Source of the DNA: Synchiropus splendidus
Lineage: Eukaryota > Chordata > Actinopteri > Syngnathiformes > Callionymidae
Assembly: GCF_027744825.2 (NCBI RefSeq)
Contig: NC_071334.1
Location: 34,937,937-35,001,936, forward strand
Length of the DNA: 64,000 nucleotides
Direction of reading: 5' to 3'
Positions 23,401 through 43,792 of this stretch are shown one piece after another; position 1 is the stretch's first letter, and each line of letters begins with the position of its first letter. The notes under the pieces are model-generated. The model saw only the letters and a list, made by a program, of their open reading frames with translations, searched no databases and was not told the DNA's origin. The position numbers were made by a program, and so were the translations under genes.

Positions 23401-26400
23401 TTCTGCACATTGGGAGCTACATTTGTCACGTCACGCCTCCAGAGAGAATTCTTTTGGGAACCAATGTTTCCAATGATTATCTGGAAACTTCATGTTTGTT
23501 ATATGAATTGGACTTTTTTCTTCATGTTCGTAGGCTTATCAAAACCTTCTGAATCATTAACAGACTTAAATGCTTTTTCAAAATGTTGATTTTTATTGAC
23601 ATTTATCATGAGTTATTTGACGTTATGTTGTAGATATTAGTAACTGTGCTCTTCAGAATTGCACCTCCAGCTTTCCACACCGTGGATGATATCATGCAAC
23701 TAGCAACTGGATGGTTTCTCTTTAGAGGGACCGAAAACTGGTTTTATGTTACTGTGTACAATACTTGTGTGATGCCTTTGTGCAGTGTTGTGGGTTATTA
23801 TCAGTTGCTCCCAATCTTTGAAGTCACTTTTCTCTAGCAGTGTGAAGTCTTTGATTTTTTTCTCATACTCTCATGTTCCTTTTTCCTCATTTTTCTACTT
23901 TTTTTCCACATGAAGTTCCACATTTTCACTCCAATTCTATTTCTAAAATGTGGTTGGTTGAAGCTTCTCATCACCAAAAGTTATTTTCAACAGTATTTGT
24001 ACATGATCCAACAGCAGTCCCTTTCTGGCTCTCAACATGAATAACTAACCTATTGTACCTCGTATATCATTGAGTACAGTTATACGCTTGCCCAGAAAAC
24101 CGAATTATTGCATGGTCTGGATGAGTTTGGACTTATAAAATGCATGTAAACACCTTAGTCCGACTACTGGTGTGAAATTGGAATTTCTACTACATGACTA
24201 CACGACCTGGATAATGCAGTTATCTCAGGGAAATTTCTATTTATTCAGAAACCTGCAAGTTTATTCCCAACACCTGCCGAAGGAAGCGAGTTGACAATGC
24301 TGACGCATCCATGATGGTGACGGCGTTGAACCATCGCTCAGACACGCTGATATCTGTACCTCCGACGTTAAACTTGCACTGGGAGAACATGACTCAATCA
24401 GACTCTGCAGCTAAATCAAGCTCTTGCCTTTGTTGGGCTACACTCTGCATGATACCGCAGTCAAGCCGACAGGCCTTTTCTGTTGAAGAAGCGGTGGCCT
24501 TTGACCACTAACCCATCGAGTAAGTGCGGTAGTATCAGTAATCATATCGTAGTGCCAAGTAACGTAAAAGAATATAAACCTTGGCAAGCATTTTTTAAAC
24601 ATGTATTTCCATAGTTGTAATTTTAATGAGTCATGTTTTTTCTCCTTGAGGTTCCTCTTTCCGCTTCAAACTAGTTCCCCCGATTAAAACAATGTCATTG
24701 ATGCCAACTGGATCTGTGACCAACAGCCTCACAATGCCCCCATTTATCTCTCTAATTTCCTTGTGAGCCTATCACATCATTTGCATCTTGATTTCTCCTG
24801 CCAGCGAACAATCCCACCTCTCATTTAGCAAATCACTGTTCTCTGGATCGGATTGATTTTCAGGGAAAACAAGCTGCTTTTTTAAAAATTCATTGCCTGC
24901 TTTAAATGTATGTGTAATGAATTATGTTGTGGTTTAACTTGCTATCAAGATTTCCCAGAAGCTCTGTAAGAAGAAGATGCTCAAATGTCACAACACGTGT
25001 ACTTTGTGTACAACCTGCTTTTAAATTTGTCTTTGGAATCATTCAATAACTGCATGACCATGTTGTTTATATCTGACTGTTTTGTTTTGTTTTGTTTTCA
25101 CATGGAGTGTTCCACAACTCTCCTATTACTCTTTCTGTATCTGGCAGTTAAAGTGAAGAACAGAAATAGATGAAGACAAGTGAAACAGAACACTCTTGGT
25201 CTTTATGGTAGCATACTGCTATATTACTGAATTTAGCCACAGATATTATGAGACTTTGTGTTGTGGACTTAAAACTTGTTGAATTACTTGTTTTTCAGAT
25301 CACAAGTCATCTTCACGTCCTTCTTCAGCTCGAAGCCGCCGATCTTCTCTGTCGAACCCCATCACCATGACATGCAGTAGCACCAAATCCACCAAAGTAC
25401 CAGAGCCTCCAGGGCTACAGGTAGCCTTGAACCAATATTATTTCCAGCGTAAATGAACATCAGGTTCATGGACCAGCATTGTATTGATCCACACACGTTT
25501 GTTTTCCCTCTTTTTGGCTCGACATTGGCTGGTGTTTCTTTACAGCAGTGGGGGGAAAAGGTAAATACATAAATATAATATATCAGCCCTTTGCTCCATC
25601 TCATCGAGATTGGAATGAGCGAGACATCATCACGGCTGCGGAATGTGTATCCAGAGATTACCTCTGAACAAAGTTCCTCATGCCATATCGACTTTTTTAT
25701 TGCAAGGGGCTGTAATTGGAGGGTGGTAGACACATAGCATTGGTCCCTCTGGGGTTTCCAGGGCCATACTGAAGAGAGTGCAGCCACACATACAAGCAGG
25801 TCTTGGGTGTATTTAAAACACTTCTGTCAGTTGTCAAAAAGGAGGACAACAATAACTTTTCATTTTATAGTGAAACGTTTCACTTCAACTGTTCATTAGA
25901 ATGCAGTGTCAGAGGCACCTTTGCTTGGATACACATTTTTAGAGACAGTGATATGCACCGACAGAGATTTGGTTGTGATTGACAAAATCAACTGAATATT
26001 TGAATACCGCAGATGCTGCTATAGCTACAGTACATGTGCTGGATTTGCCTGTTGACTTAATCATAAATCACCTGAGTGGTCGGAGACACTGACGGCTCCT
26101 GTATTAGTCTGCTTGCTGACCCTCTCTCTGTTGGGACATTAATTCTGATGTCTTTAGGCCAGAGACAGGTACCCGAGGCCATTTCCTCCATTTAATATTG
26201 TCCGGACAAACCACCCAAGTGTTATGGTTTGATCTTTCACGCCTCTCTCTGACCAAAACAAATACATTGAGGAAAATTACTATCTCAACGCACACCCGCC
26301 GTATGGCTCTTTCTTTGTTTAACATCATGATTTATTTGTCCACAAAAGAGATGGATGGCGTGTTTCTGACTTTAGAGTGTGTGTTCACGCCAAGCGCGTT

Positions 26401-29400
26401 TTCCTTTAATGTCTCTCCAAAGAGGGTCCTTGTTGTTCATATCGCAGTTCAATTTCAAATTATGACCCAATTCCAGTCATGCTGCAGACGGAGCATAGCT
26501 GCTTTTTTTAAAGGACAGAAACATTAGGGTTCATTACAAAACCAGAGACAGACCCCTGAGAGAAATCAAACTGCTATTGTTCAGCGTGCTGAAGAGATTA
26601 AGTGGAGCAACTCTGCCCTCTTGTGCTTAAGCAAGTGAATAACTTTGGACGTTACAGCACTTCAGAATGGTGTCGTATCGTAACAATGTTCTTAAATATC
26701 AGTTTCGACTCAATTGAATTTCAATTCAATTGCGTAAATTTGCTGTTCAACAGCAAAATTCACTTGTGCTAGCCATTGTGCTAAATATTTCAGTATTACA
26801 AAGACACATTTAGTTGCACACATAGGCGCATGGTTTAACGTGTTTATTATCAAAATCAATTTGATATTAGTTACTTAGGTTTACTGAATTGGTTCTTTAA
26901 GTAACAACTTTCTGACATGGGAAAAAACACAATGTCGAAAACAAATGATGTATGTCTTAACAGTTTAGAACACAAACATGTTACAATATTATATGACTGC
27001 ACTCCTTAATGTTATGCCACTTGCTAAATCCTTGAGTCAAAAACAGTAAAACTGGTCTACCCAGTTGGAAAGTGATTACAGCAGTCTGGCCAACAAAAAC
27101 AAAGTCTAATAACCGCTGCAACAGTTTGGTCAACAAAAAGAAATAAAAGTGATACCTCTCACATCTAATAGACAAGCTTAGTGCCTAACTGACAACTCGG
27201 TGTACTACTCAAATGATGTTTTTGGTGCTGACGCCTTTTCATTCCACTTAAATAAGACATTTGGCCAGTGTTGATGTTACCTGGGAACACAGGCAGATGA
27301 GCCCGAACACAGCAGATACAGTTGTGAACTAGAATGTCAACTGACAACATGACGTTAAAAATAAGCCATAATCACGGCAGTGTTTCCGGCAGAAAGTTAA
27401 CTCGATCAGGGGACTTTCTGTCAGCAGACAGCTTGCTGTCCCCGACAGCTTGCTGTATCCCGTCTCCCAAAGACTCTCAGAGGGGTAAGAGACGGGGCAG
27501 GCCAGTGACAGCACGCAGTGTTGCGCTTTCGATTTGAAATCAGATGTTGAGAAAATCCGTGATACAATTTTTGGGTGGGACAAATTCAGCTGTCTACAAT
27601 ATTGGGGGGAAATTATCCAGACATGACCAGCTCCACTGCCAGGCATACACCACTTACAGGGCAGCATGTGGGGGTTCTAGATTTTTTTTTTTTCCATCTT
27701 AGATTAATGCATTCACACATGTTTCTGTTGGATCGTTCAGTGTTTCCCATTATTATGAGTCACATATTTTCTGTATTATTTGATCACTGTGAAGTCAATG
27801 AAATGCTTCATGCAATAATGCTCACCAGTTCCGTACGCAACAGTATTCTTTGTTGATTTTGGAGACACAATCCTCCCTCCTCACTACTGTCAGTTTGTTA
27901 CGCGAGTGTCTGCTATGCTGAGCCTCTCCAGTGACATCATCAGCCCCATTCTCCTTTCTGTGAAGAGTTTTCATGTTGGAAGTGTTACTAACAGCAGCTG
28001 CCTGCAGAGGTGGACTGAAGATTTCCTCCTGACTAGCCTTTTTTGTGGTTGGGGCTTATATATATTTTCTAATGTAAACCTTTGAAATTGTGTTCATATG
28101 TGTCGCATATAATTTTAAATAGAGGACAGCTCCTCTTTTAACAACATATATTCATTATTATCGTTATATATTCGGTGTGCAATGAGCCCAAACGGACAGC
28201 AGATGGTAGTAGCGCTGCAGAGTTCCACAGAGACAATCCGCATAGCAACCGCCTTGGGGAATCTGCGTTTGACAGGGAAATGCCTGTTTTTTGCCTAACC
28301 AGAGCTGGTCACATGACCGGATATAGTTCGTGTCTCAGTGATGATCAATGGGGAACTTTTCACAACACTAAATCCATATAAACCGCTAGAAGACCACCAA
28401 AATCCATTTCATTGAAATACGTTAGTTTTGGAGTTGTTCTGTTTATAGTCAAATGAGTCCCAATGAGATTGGCGCTGGTAGTAACATGGTATGTGAGCAT
28501 ATGTTGAGGATTTCTTGCTTCACAATAGTGTAAGACTCACAGTCCTTCTTCCTTGACTTCCCCAAGTCTCTTTGGTCCTTGTAAGGTTGTACTCAATTAA
28601 CCGATGTGGATGTTGCTTGTCTGACCGTGTTTAATGTTTCATCCAGAACTGGCATCACAGCTTCATAAAGGGAAGTTTCTTCCTGGAGGAGGACGGAAGC
28701 ATCACTTCACTGCAGTACTATCTCCACCTGCCTAAGACCACCAGCGTCTACCTCACCATCCAGCCGCTGGACCTCAGCCACAGACCCGGTACTCAGGCTC
28801 GTTCACTCCTATGACATCATAAATCTATCATTTTTCATCTGGAATGTTTTTAAACCATATGTCAAGTGATCACATGGAATGACAAAACACTATAGCATCT
28901 GATGCCTGTTGTCTCATTAGTATTACTGTTGTTATAATGTGACTGTGTTTCTGTTTCAGACAAGCCTTCCTCCTGGATGACTGTTGACACAGCACTCTTT
29001 GTGATGTCTGCAGGCGAGACCAAAGAGGATTCTGCGTTGATATGTTTCACAGAGTCAAAAGACAAGGAGGTACGTTTTGTACTGATGTTGTTGTGCAGAT
29101 ATGGACAGACATGTTGGTGGAGAAACAAGTTGCAGGCAGGGTGGAACCTGTAGAGACTGTGATGTCAGAGTGGCAGCAAAAGTGAAAGACAACAGCCGTG
29201 GTCACTGTCGTGAAGTATGGTTCAGAGACTAAGGATGCAGAGATGATGATGATACTGGGCTCATCATTTCGAGTGACTTGGAAGGACAAGATCAGAAATG
29301 AGTATATCAAATGGACAGCTCATGCAGAGAACTTTGGAAACACAGGTAGGGAGCCCAGATGGTTTGGAGAAGAGAGAGTGTTTTGGACCAAGAATGCTGG

Positions 29401-32400
29401 ATATGGAAGGAAGAGGTAGACGACTCGTGAGGTTCATGGATGTAATGAATGAAGAGGATAGGTGTTACCAGCCAAGATGAAGGAATGAAAGAATGTAAAT
29501 TTTCAGTCTCCTCTAATACATTGGAATTACATGTGTATGGCTTACATTTCTTGGCATTATACAACACCGCACTTCACAGAGATTGAAAAGGAGGAGTATG
29601 AAGATGAATTCTTATCATTCCTGCCCCTCATTCCGACTTCCCCAATTTTCCTGAACAGTGAATATGTGGAGCTGTGTGTAAGCTTGTCTGTGTGATGTTC
29701 TTTTTTTTTTTTGCTGTGTGTTACTGTCACTCGGTTTCTTCTGATCTTTGCAATCACTTCTAGAGAGTCGTCAGGTTTCTGTGGCAGATGCATTTTCTTG
29801 AAAACCCTCATCTTGTTTAGTTTTTCATGTTCTCTGACAGCAAGTTCTACATGTTAATGTAACATGGAGGAGGCTGACTTCATGTGGAAAACTGTGATGG
29901 GTGTTCTTAAAATGACGAGGCTTAACCAGCCAGTATTAACTTACATGACATCCTTTGTGTATAATGAGGTTCAGTCTGTGTAAAATAATACTTAACTGTA
30001 TTCTTGCGTACTTGCCTGCACAGAAATATGTGTGGAAAGGTGAGCTGAATGCTGGGAACTACCACCTGCTCCCTTTCTCCACTGGCTGCAAGTTAAAGCG
30101 AAAGAGTAGGAAGAGCCTCTCTTCAAAGCCGGTCGAGCTCGTCTATAGGACAGACACCGGAGAACTGGACCTCACCAGAGAGCTCAGGTATGTCACGTCA
30201 AATCTATTATAAATGCTGGACAGAATAAAGTTTTGAAAACAGAGCTTATTGTTAAGAAGATATCAATTACTGGACTGATCTGATAAGTACTTTTCCATTT
30301 GGCCACAGAGAAGTGCTGTCTGACATCTTTGAAGTGATCGACCTGGATGGAAATGGACTGATCAGTCTGGAGGAGTACAACTTCTTTGAGATGAGGACCA
30401 GCGGAGAGAAGTGCGACAAAGACGCCTGGGCAATCTGCAAAGGTAACAGTCGGTTTGTACTGAGGAGAATGAACGATTAGTATTGTCTCCAACGCTGTGC
30501 AGAGAACTTCGACATGAGGAAGAATCAGCTGACCCGACAAGGATTCATGGAGTTAAATCTAATGGAGGCGACAGAGAAAGATGGTGACCCGGAAGACTTG
30601 TGGCTTACACTGGAAGCAATGGGCTATAACCGAGGGCTGGATCTGGTGGAGGTGGGTTCATGCATCTGTTACTAAGTGTGAAGGCCAGCAACCAACCTAT
30701 TTCTCCTCCAGGCCTGCCCTTTCCAAATAGACATACACTGTGAAGACTGCCAGCCATCACTGAAGCCCATCAGTTTGGGTTTTGGACCCAAACTTCTGAA
30801 TCAAGCGCTCCAGAAGTCCATCACAACCAGGACAGGAGCTAAGATGCTGAGGGGCGGTGACAACGTCTTTGTGTATACGTGCAAAGGCGATCACAGGATC
30901 TCCTCCCTCATCGCAAACAAGGTAGAAGATGGTGCTCTCTTTGTCTATCTTAAGTTGTCATCAGAATCAAATATGGCCTGCAAGATTTCAGCCTTTCAGC
31001 CTTGGTCATGCACAACAAGCAAATATGGTTACTATTATGAGCACATTTCTTCATGTTGCTGTAGGCTCAAGTGCTTGTTTGCTACTCTGTAATTTCATAT
31101 AACTGATGCCTGTTACAAAACCGTTGTTTCGTTCTGATCTAATTGATCACTGAGTAACATGAATCACACAAAAAAACAGTCTTTGGCCAGTCTTTGAGAT
31201 GGTTAGTCTCAGTCTGTTGGTCCATGAGCTTCTGTATTGGACCAGGACCTGATGGAGGGGGTGGGTGATTTTGTCCAGGATGCTCCTTGGTTTCTGGAGC
31301 ATCCTTCTCTCCATAACCGTCTGTGAGGAGTCCAGTTTTCTCACCCTTACTGATACATCCAACAAGTCTTCGAAGAACTTCTGAAGGTGGGAAGTCTCCG
31401 ACCGATAGTTGAAGTCTGTGGTGTAAATAGTGAAGAGAAACGGAGAGAGAACAGTTCCCTGTGGTGACCCAGTATTACTAGCTACTGTGTCCGACACACG
31501 GCCCTGCAGGTGCACGTACTGTGGTCTACCAGTCAGGTAGTCCATAATCCAGGACACAAGGGGGGCATCAACCAGCATCTCTGTCACTTTCACTCCCAGC
31601 AGAGCTGGCCTGATGGTGTCAAAGGTGCTGGAGAAATCAAAGAACATGATTCTCACCGAGCTGGCAAGCTGGTCCAGGTGAGTGTAGATCCAGTTCAGCA
31701 GGTAGATGATGGCATCATCTACTCCCAGGTGGGGCTGGTAGGGGGTCCAGAGATGCTGCGACCATGGGCCGGGGCTGATTCAGAATCAGGGTCTTCATGA
31801 TCTGTGATGTCAAAGCCGTCGGTCTATAGTTCTCATTTCCCCTGGGATGGGCCGTCTTTGGGACTGGGACCAGGCATGACGTCTTCCACATTACTGAGAC
31901 CCTCTGGAGGCTGAGAGCAGGCTTTGAGCACCCCTGGCCTGACACTGCCTTGCCTGAGTGGAGGGCCCTCAGCTGATTCCTGACTTGGTCCACTGTCAGA
32001 CAAAGTGGTGGCCCTGGTGGGGAGCAGAGGGAGGAGTGTCCTAGCTCTGTTCAGTTTTCAATTTCTGTTCTACTTGTCTTCTTTCTTCATAAAATTTGTC
32101 ATAATTGCCTCCTTTAAAACTAACACAATGATTTTTTGCTTTAGTTAATTTATTTTTATTGACCTTTTTATTGAACGGCAAAACAGATATGAATAAATCC
32201 TTAATATTAATATGCACCTTAAATGCGTAGAAATATGTGCTCAATTTTATCTCCAATTTTGTCCTCTCTCTGTTTTTTTTGTTACATTCATGGCAGACGA
32301 AAAAAACATCACAGAGATACATTACCATGAGAAATGTATAAAGATGCAAAAATACTGTAAACAAGCACAAAGAAGGGGAATAGAAATGTGTAGCTTTTCC

Positions 32401-33133
32401 ATCTGAAAATGAATTTCCATTTTAATTTTAAAAACGATCTCAGCAACTAGCTTGGCCACAGAACAAATCACATCTCCACCATAAAGATAAATGTATCACT
32501 GTAAAACATCATTTGATTACTCAATCACCAGAAAGTACTCTAACCATTAAAAGAAAAACTGAATTCCTTCCTTCCCTAATGTTTTGACTGATGTTATACA
32601 ATAGTTGCTCATAAGTCAATACTCAAATACTTGTGTAGCCCTCTGCTTCTGTTCTATCTATGTATCAAATGAGCATGCAGCCGCTGCAGTGACTGTCTCA
32701 GCAACAGGAGCGTCACTGGAGAGTGAGAGGGTTTAGAAGGCGACAGTACGTTCAAGTTTGTGCAGTGGTAGACTCTGTGTGTGAGGCTCCCTCATACCTC
32801 ATTAGACTCCAGGTGATTAGTGAGTGTTTCCTCCTGCTGATTGACAGATTTTGTTTTTCAGTCCAACCAGAAAGTGACCATCCATGTGAGCAACGAGCAC
32901 AGTGTCAACTGCTGCAGCAGCAGAGGGATGACTGTGTTTGCTGTGGAGGTGCCAGCCCGAACCAAGATGGTAGGACACGGGAAGCTGTGGTCTTTTAACT
33001 AGCTTGAGCTTTGCGATTTGGTCGTTCCATTTGTGTTTCTGTTGCCCAACAGGTGTGTCAACATGTGTTGCCCATTAACGAAACGCAAGACTGGACTTAT
33101 AACTGCGTCGAAACCATGATGCCCATCACTTGA
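20426..33133 (+). CDS. efcab7: EFCAB7, EF-hand calcium-binding domain protein 7 (complete, 13 coding exons)
   Basis: EFCAB7 works with IQCE to hold the EVC-EVC2 complex at the ciliary base for Hedgehog signalling. Exons: 20426-20558, 20798-21009, 21133-21219, 21981-22170, 25299-25420, 28647-28788, 28960-29069, 30024-30187, 30309-30442, 30503-30651, 30712-30921, 32862-32969, 33053-33133. All splice phases join, giving 613 aa against about 629 in human. EF-hand loops are seen at residues 97-108 (DVKGDGYIKHSE, position 3 atypical), 133-144 (DINRDGKLFYPE) and 398-409 (DLDGNGLISLEE); the last two look fully calcium-competent. A Ser/Arg-rich linker starts near residue 208. Strong family matches include QQAGRNP, FFLEEDG, NFFEMRTSGEKCD and RQGFMELNLMEA. 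The start codon has A at -3. Exon 4 start was chosen so that YPE-FCRL aligns without a gap. Confidence 0.96.
21536..21817. mobile_element. hAT-like MITE in EFCAB7 intron 3
   Basis: Ends CAGAGCTGGGCAA and TTGCCCACCTCTG form an inverted repeat with one mismatch. The flanking 8-mers TCCAATAG and TCCTGTAG agree at 6 of 8 positions, as expected of a decayed hAT target duplication. Internal GCGGGCC/GGCCC blocks next to the ends are typical of the group. There is no transposase frame. Confidence 0.75.
24779..24786 (+). promoter_or_regulatory. POU octamer in a possible conserved noncoding block
   Basis: Perfect ATTTGCAT inside 24640-24960 of EFCAB7 intron 4, a stretch free of recognisable repeats. 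A single octamer is expected by chance about twice per window on both strands, so this is weak. Confidence 0.25.
26604..26619 (-). promoter_or_regulatory. CTCF-like motif in EFCAB7 intron 5
   Basis: The minus strand reads CACAAGAGGGCAGAG, close to the CTCF core. It has the same orientation as the site at 18000-18015. Binding is inferred only. Confidence 0.3.
26711..26732. repeat. Perfect inverted repeat with 10-base arms
   Basis: CAATTGAATT and AATTCAATTG flank a two-base TC spacer. AT-rich local palindrome in EFCAB7 intron 5 with no associated element recognised. Confidence 0.7.
29075..29480 (+). mobile_element. LINE ORF2 C-terminal relic in EFCAB7 intron 7
   Basis: Translation across frames gives VVKYGSET, GSSFRVTWKDKIRNEYI, WTAHAENFGN, REPRWFGEERVF, a MLDMEGR-like block and RLVRFMDVMNEED. 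This is the order seen in fish non-LTR retrotransposon ORF2 C-termini (YGLET..V.W.DKIRNEYIRGTAH..FGDKVREARLRWFGHV..ML.ME..G.R..RRFMDVVKED). Stops and frameshifts make it a relic. It lies immediately after the EFCAB7 exon ending at 29069 and is sense-oriented. Confidence 0.7.
31147..32010 (-). mobile_element. CR1/L2-like LINE reverse transcriptase relic, antisense in EFCAB7 intron 11
   Basis: The minus-strand translation shows, in order, a segment with WKTSCLVPVPK and NYRPTALTSQIMKTL, then RIMFFDFSSTFDTIRPALLG, LVSWIMDYLTGRPQYVHLQG, SNTGSPQGTVLSPFLFTIYT and then HLQKFFEDLL. These are the fingers and palm blocks of a CR1/L2-type reverse transcriptase. The frame shifts between 31656 and 31715. 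The active-site FADD-like block reads FFEDLL and is broken. Directly after it comes VMERRMLQKPRSILDKITHP, which belongs near the ORF end, so a large internal deletion is inferred. The family name is from block recognition, not a search. Confidence 0.8.
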
Positions 33134-34144
33134 TATCGGACTTCCACAAACCAATGACTTTTTGTTGCAGCAAAAAAAAAGTTTCATGAAAGAATATTCA
33201 GTGGTTTAAGTTAAAAAAAAACCGAAATCTGTGGAATTTATTTTTACGTTTTAAATGGAGGTCCATATTAAACATCTGGAGGGGTTCGTGTTCCCAGGTG
33301 AGGAAAGAATGGTGCGTGAGAGCGAACGACGGATGAGTGTGAGTGTCTTCAGACATGATGACGCTTTCTAGTAGAACTTTGCTTAAAATCTGAAACACGC
33401 ATTAGTTGACTGATATTGTGCTTATGATGCCATACTTGTTATGGCTCTCTGTTTTCAATAGGAGAGAAAATACACATTTTTTTTAATTCATTAATAAGAT
33501 GACTGTCTTGACAGCTATGCGAGCAATGGCTAGTGTGTTGTTTTATGTTATCAATTTACTTACACAGGAAGAAACAAAAGAGAAAGCCTCAGTATTTTCT
33601 TCTTTTGTCTAAAGGTCTACATCCATGCCACTTACAGGTAATTGCAATTGTATTTTAGAGATATTCCTTACATGTTTTTAAACTTTAAAGGAGGCCTATT
33701 GTACTTTTCCATGTACTTCGACTTCCCTTACGTTTTAGCAAGATTGAACTGTACAGTGTGTGACCAAACAATGCTTGTGCACAAACATATGGACATAAAG
33801 ATAGTTGGCATTCTCTATTTTTCACACTGTAGATGTGCTGTCCAGATTCCCCTCCACTCCACCACCCTGAACTTCTGACCGCTGCGACAGCCCCACCCAC
33901 CTCGAGGCAATCCAGGACCTCAGGATGACTCTCCTCCTAGTTAGTGGCATGTGCGTTTCAGGCTGACACACATTCCCACATCCAGCAGTGTCCTCATATC
34001 CCCCAGTTACAGCAGCAAGCTGCTTTTGGCTTGATGGGTAAAAACACTGTAAAGTCAAGACGTCCAGACATGCTAATCCATACACTGACTCATACAAACC
34101 TTTCATTCAAGTCTTGATGTTGGGTCCCGTTGATATGTTTTGTA

Positions 34145-34150
34145 AATAAA
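34145..34150 (+). terminator. Candidate EFCAB7 poly(A) signal AATAAA
   Basis: First AATAAA noticed downstream of the EFCAB7 stop, about 1.0 kb after it, followed by T-rich sequence. It may instead be incidental, since a 1 kb 3' UTR is longer than for the neighbours. Confidence 0.4.
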
Positions 34151-36170
34151 CTTTATCTTAAGTTATTTCTCAGCATTAACTCGTATGACACGTTCACTGT
34201 CACATTTCACCTCATCCAATGAGGCCCTTGTTGACAAAGGTCTGAACACCCTTGCTCCACATTAGGAGTGTTCCCTAGTGACTCATGGTCATGATCTAAC
34301 GGCTGCTTGAATGTGATTGAAAGCTTCGCTGCTTTCGTATGCAGTGTTCATGTGTGCCAGAAGGCAAGTCTGGGTCTGCTTTAGTGCTTGTCTGAACCCA
34401 CCGTTAGCTGTTGCTCCCTCTAATCTGAGATTGGCACTGGCGAGCATTCCTCCCCACCGCACTCTGGGGTCTCAACTTTATTTGCCCTTGACCTTTTGAA
34501 AAACGCTTCTATTTATATCTCTGTAGCCATTATGTGCCCTTTGACTTTCTCTGTTGAAACTGTAGAGCCGTCTGCTAAATGTCACGACGCCAAGGAGATG
34601 CAGCGTCCAGACACAGAGGTGCAGGAGCACACCAAGTCTAGTTGAGTGATCGCTGTCTCTCCTTAGTGTACAAGTCGAGTCGTGTGCTTTCTTTTGGCAA
34701 AATACACATTCATCTGTTAGTTACAGCTTGGAGTTGAATTGAAAAAATATTTTTAGAAATATAGAAAAAAAAAGAACTGTGTCATGACAGACAGTTGGTT
34801 ACTAAATGCTTGGAAAGTGCTGTGAAATTAGTGGGGGTAAAACAACATTCAAGTAAGGAGACAGTTGTGAGGTGACTGTAGGACTGTAGGAAAGTATTTA
34901 GAAAGAAAATGCAATGAATCAAAACTAATTTGCGACCTAACAAAAAGGTTACCGCGTATATAGATAAGTGTGTAGATGTTGCTAACACATGCACTCCCTC
35001 TGCAATCTGAACTGCCGTTCAACTTTGTTCTTCATTGCGTCAAACTCGTGATGACACAACAGGTAAACACCTGTGGTCTGAGGTGGTTGGTTTCACAACA
35101 TTTCCTTTAGTGAAATTCACATTTCACAAGTCGTTGTGGACTCTTCCAAGGACTGCATTTTACCCCGTCACATAATCACGATGCCTTTTTTTAAACATAT
35201 GTTTATAAGCATTTTTAAAAATAAGTACAAAAAACATTTGGACAAAAAACCCATCTGAAAAACAACACAGAAAACATAAAACACACACTTTGCACTTTCA
35301 CAATTAACACACCTGTTAATGTAGTCCACTGTAGTTACTGTCCTTGATCTGATTCCTGGAGTAGATCTGACAAGTGACTTCTTTTAAGATTGTTCAAATA
35401 TATTTTTTCAAAATATTTTTCTTTGTCTTTCAACATATGTTATCCATTCCATTGGAAATAACTTGAGTCAGTCCTTGTATTAATGTCGATGCGATGCATT
35501 TGTTTGCTGTAAAATACACAGATTGATAAAAATCATCTCACTCTTGTACTTCATCTGGATAAATCCCCAAAAGACACAAAAAAGGGTCACGTCCAATACG
35601 AATATTACATTAAAAATATATAACACACATAACATAACATATTCTGTCTTTCTTGAGTGACATGTCCCCATAATTCATGAATCTTTGAACATTCCCACAC
35701 ACAGTGGAAAAAATGTTCCTTTTTCTTCCTGATATCTATTACCAAGATCAGGGGATGTTAGGATTGAATTTATTTAATTTCTCAGGCTGATCAACCACTT
35801 GTGTTGCCAGACACTTTCCTACATGCATCCTCCCACATTTCTATTGACATTTCTTAATTTAAATCCCCATTCCATGCCCTCAATTTAGTTCCTTAGGATT
35901 CTGGAGACAAAACATTTAATAATGTTTGGGTTTTCTCATTCCTGCCTGACATGATTCCTTTGAACATTTATTGAGGGTTTTTTTTTCTAAACACATAGTC
36001 CGTGACCCTTGACATGTGGCCCCTGATCGTCCAAAAGAACAGCAGGTCAAAAGCCTTTCTATTGATACTGTCTTCTTTTTCTGTGCTGCCTGTCTTGTAA
36101 AAATCAGTAATATCAGTAATAAAAGAAAAAAATCTGTAATGCCAGTGTGAATCTGAACGTGAATATCAAA
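34151..36170. other. EFCAB7-PGM1 intergenic region
   Basis: AT-rich sequence with no recognised gene. The part from about 35160 to 36160 is strongly AT-rich and looks like old repeat-derived DNA, but no known element end or protein block was recognised in it. Confidence 0.5.
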
Positions 36171-36199
36171 TGTGGTCATTAAAACTGCTCATAGGTTCA

Positions 36200-43592
<7,393 letters not shown>

Positions 43593-43758
43593 TTCTCCTA
43601 TGCCCCCCTGTCGCCCTTGGAGACAGTAAACATCCACAGTCATGATGCTGCCTTAAACTACTGCTTGTGAGAAATACTGCCATAGTCCAGTTGTTTTTGG
43701 AAGACAGATTATATCTCTAGGTTAAAGGGATTTTTAAAATAGCTGCATTTTAAAGAGG

Positions 43759-43764
43759 AATAAA
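43759..43764 (+). terminator. PGM1 poly(A) signal, proximal
   Basis: AATAAA 167 bases after the PGM1 stop codon. A second AATAAA follows 28 bases later. Confidence 0.6.
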
Positions 43765-43786
43765 AGATGATTTATTTTAAATATTT

Positions 43787-43792
43787 AATAAA
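43787..43792 (+). terminator. PGM1 poly(A) signal, distal
   Basis: Second AATAAA, followed by T-rich GT-containing sequence (TTTATTTCTGTCGTCT). It is a somewhat better candidate than the proximal one because of this downstream element. Confidence 0.65.

Noticed and set aside
24250..24511. Possible extra EFCAB7 exon after an AG at 24249
   Set aside because: An open frame exists in the right phase, but exon 4 joins the exon at 25299 directly in phase and the resulting length matches the human protein. This stretch has no family resemblance and no clear donor.
27424..27510. Tandem GACAGCTTGCTGT repeat next to a CCCGTCTC/GAGACGGG stem
   Set aside because: Two imperfect units and a short stem are too little to define an element or a structured RNA.
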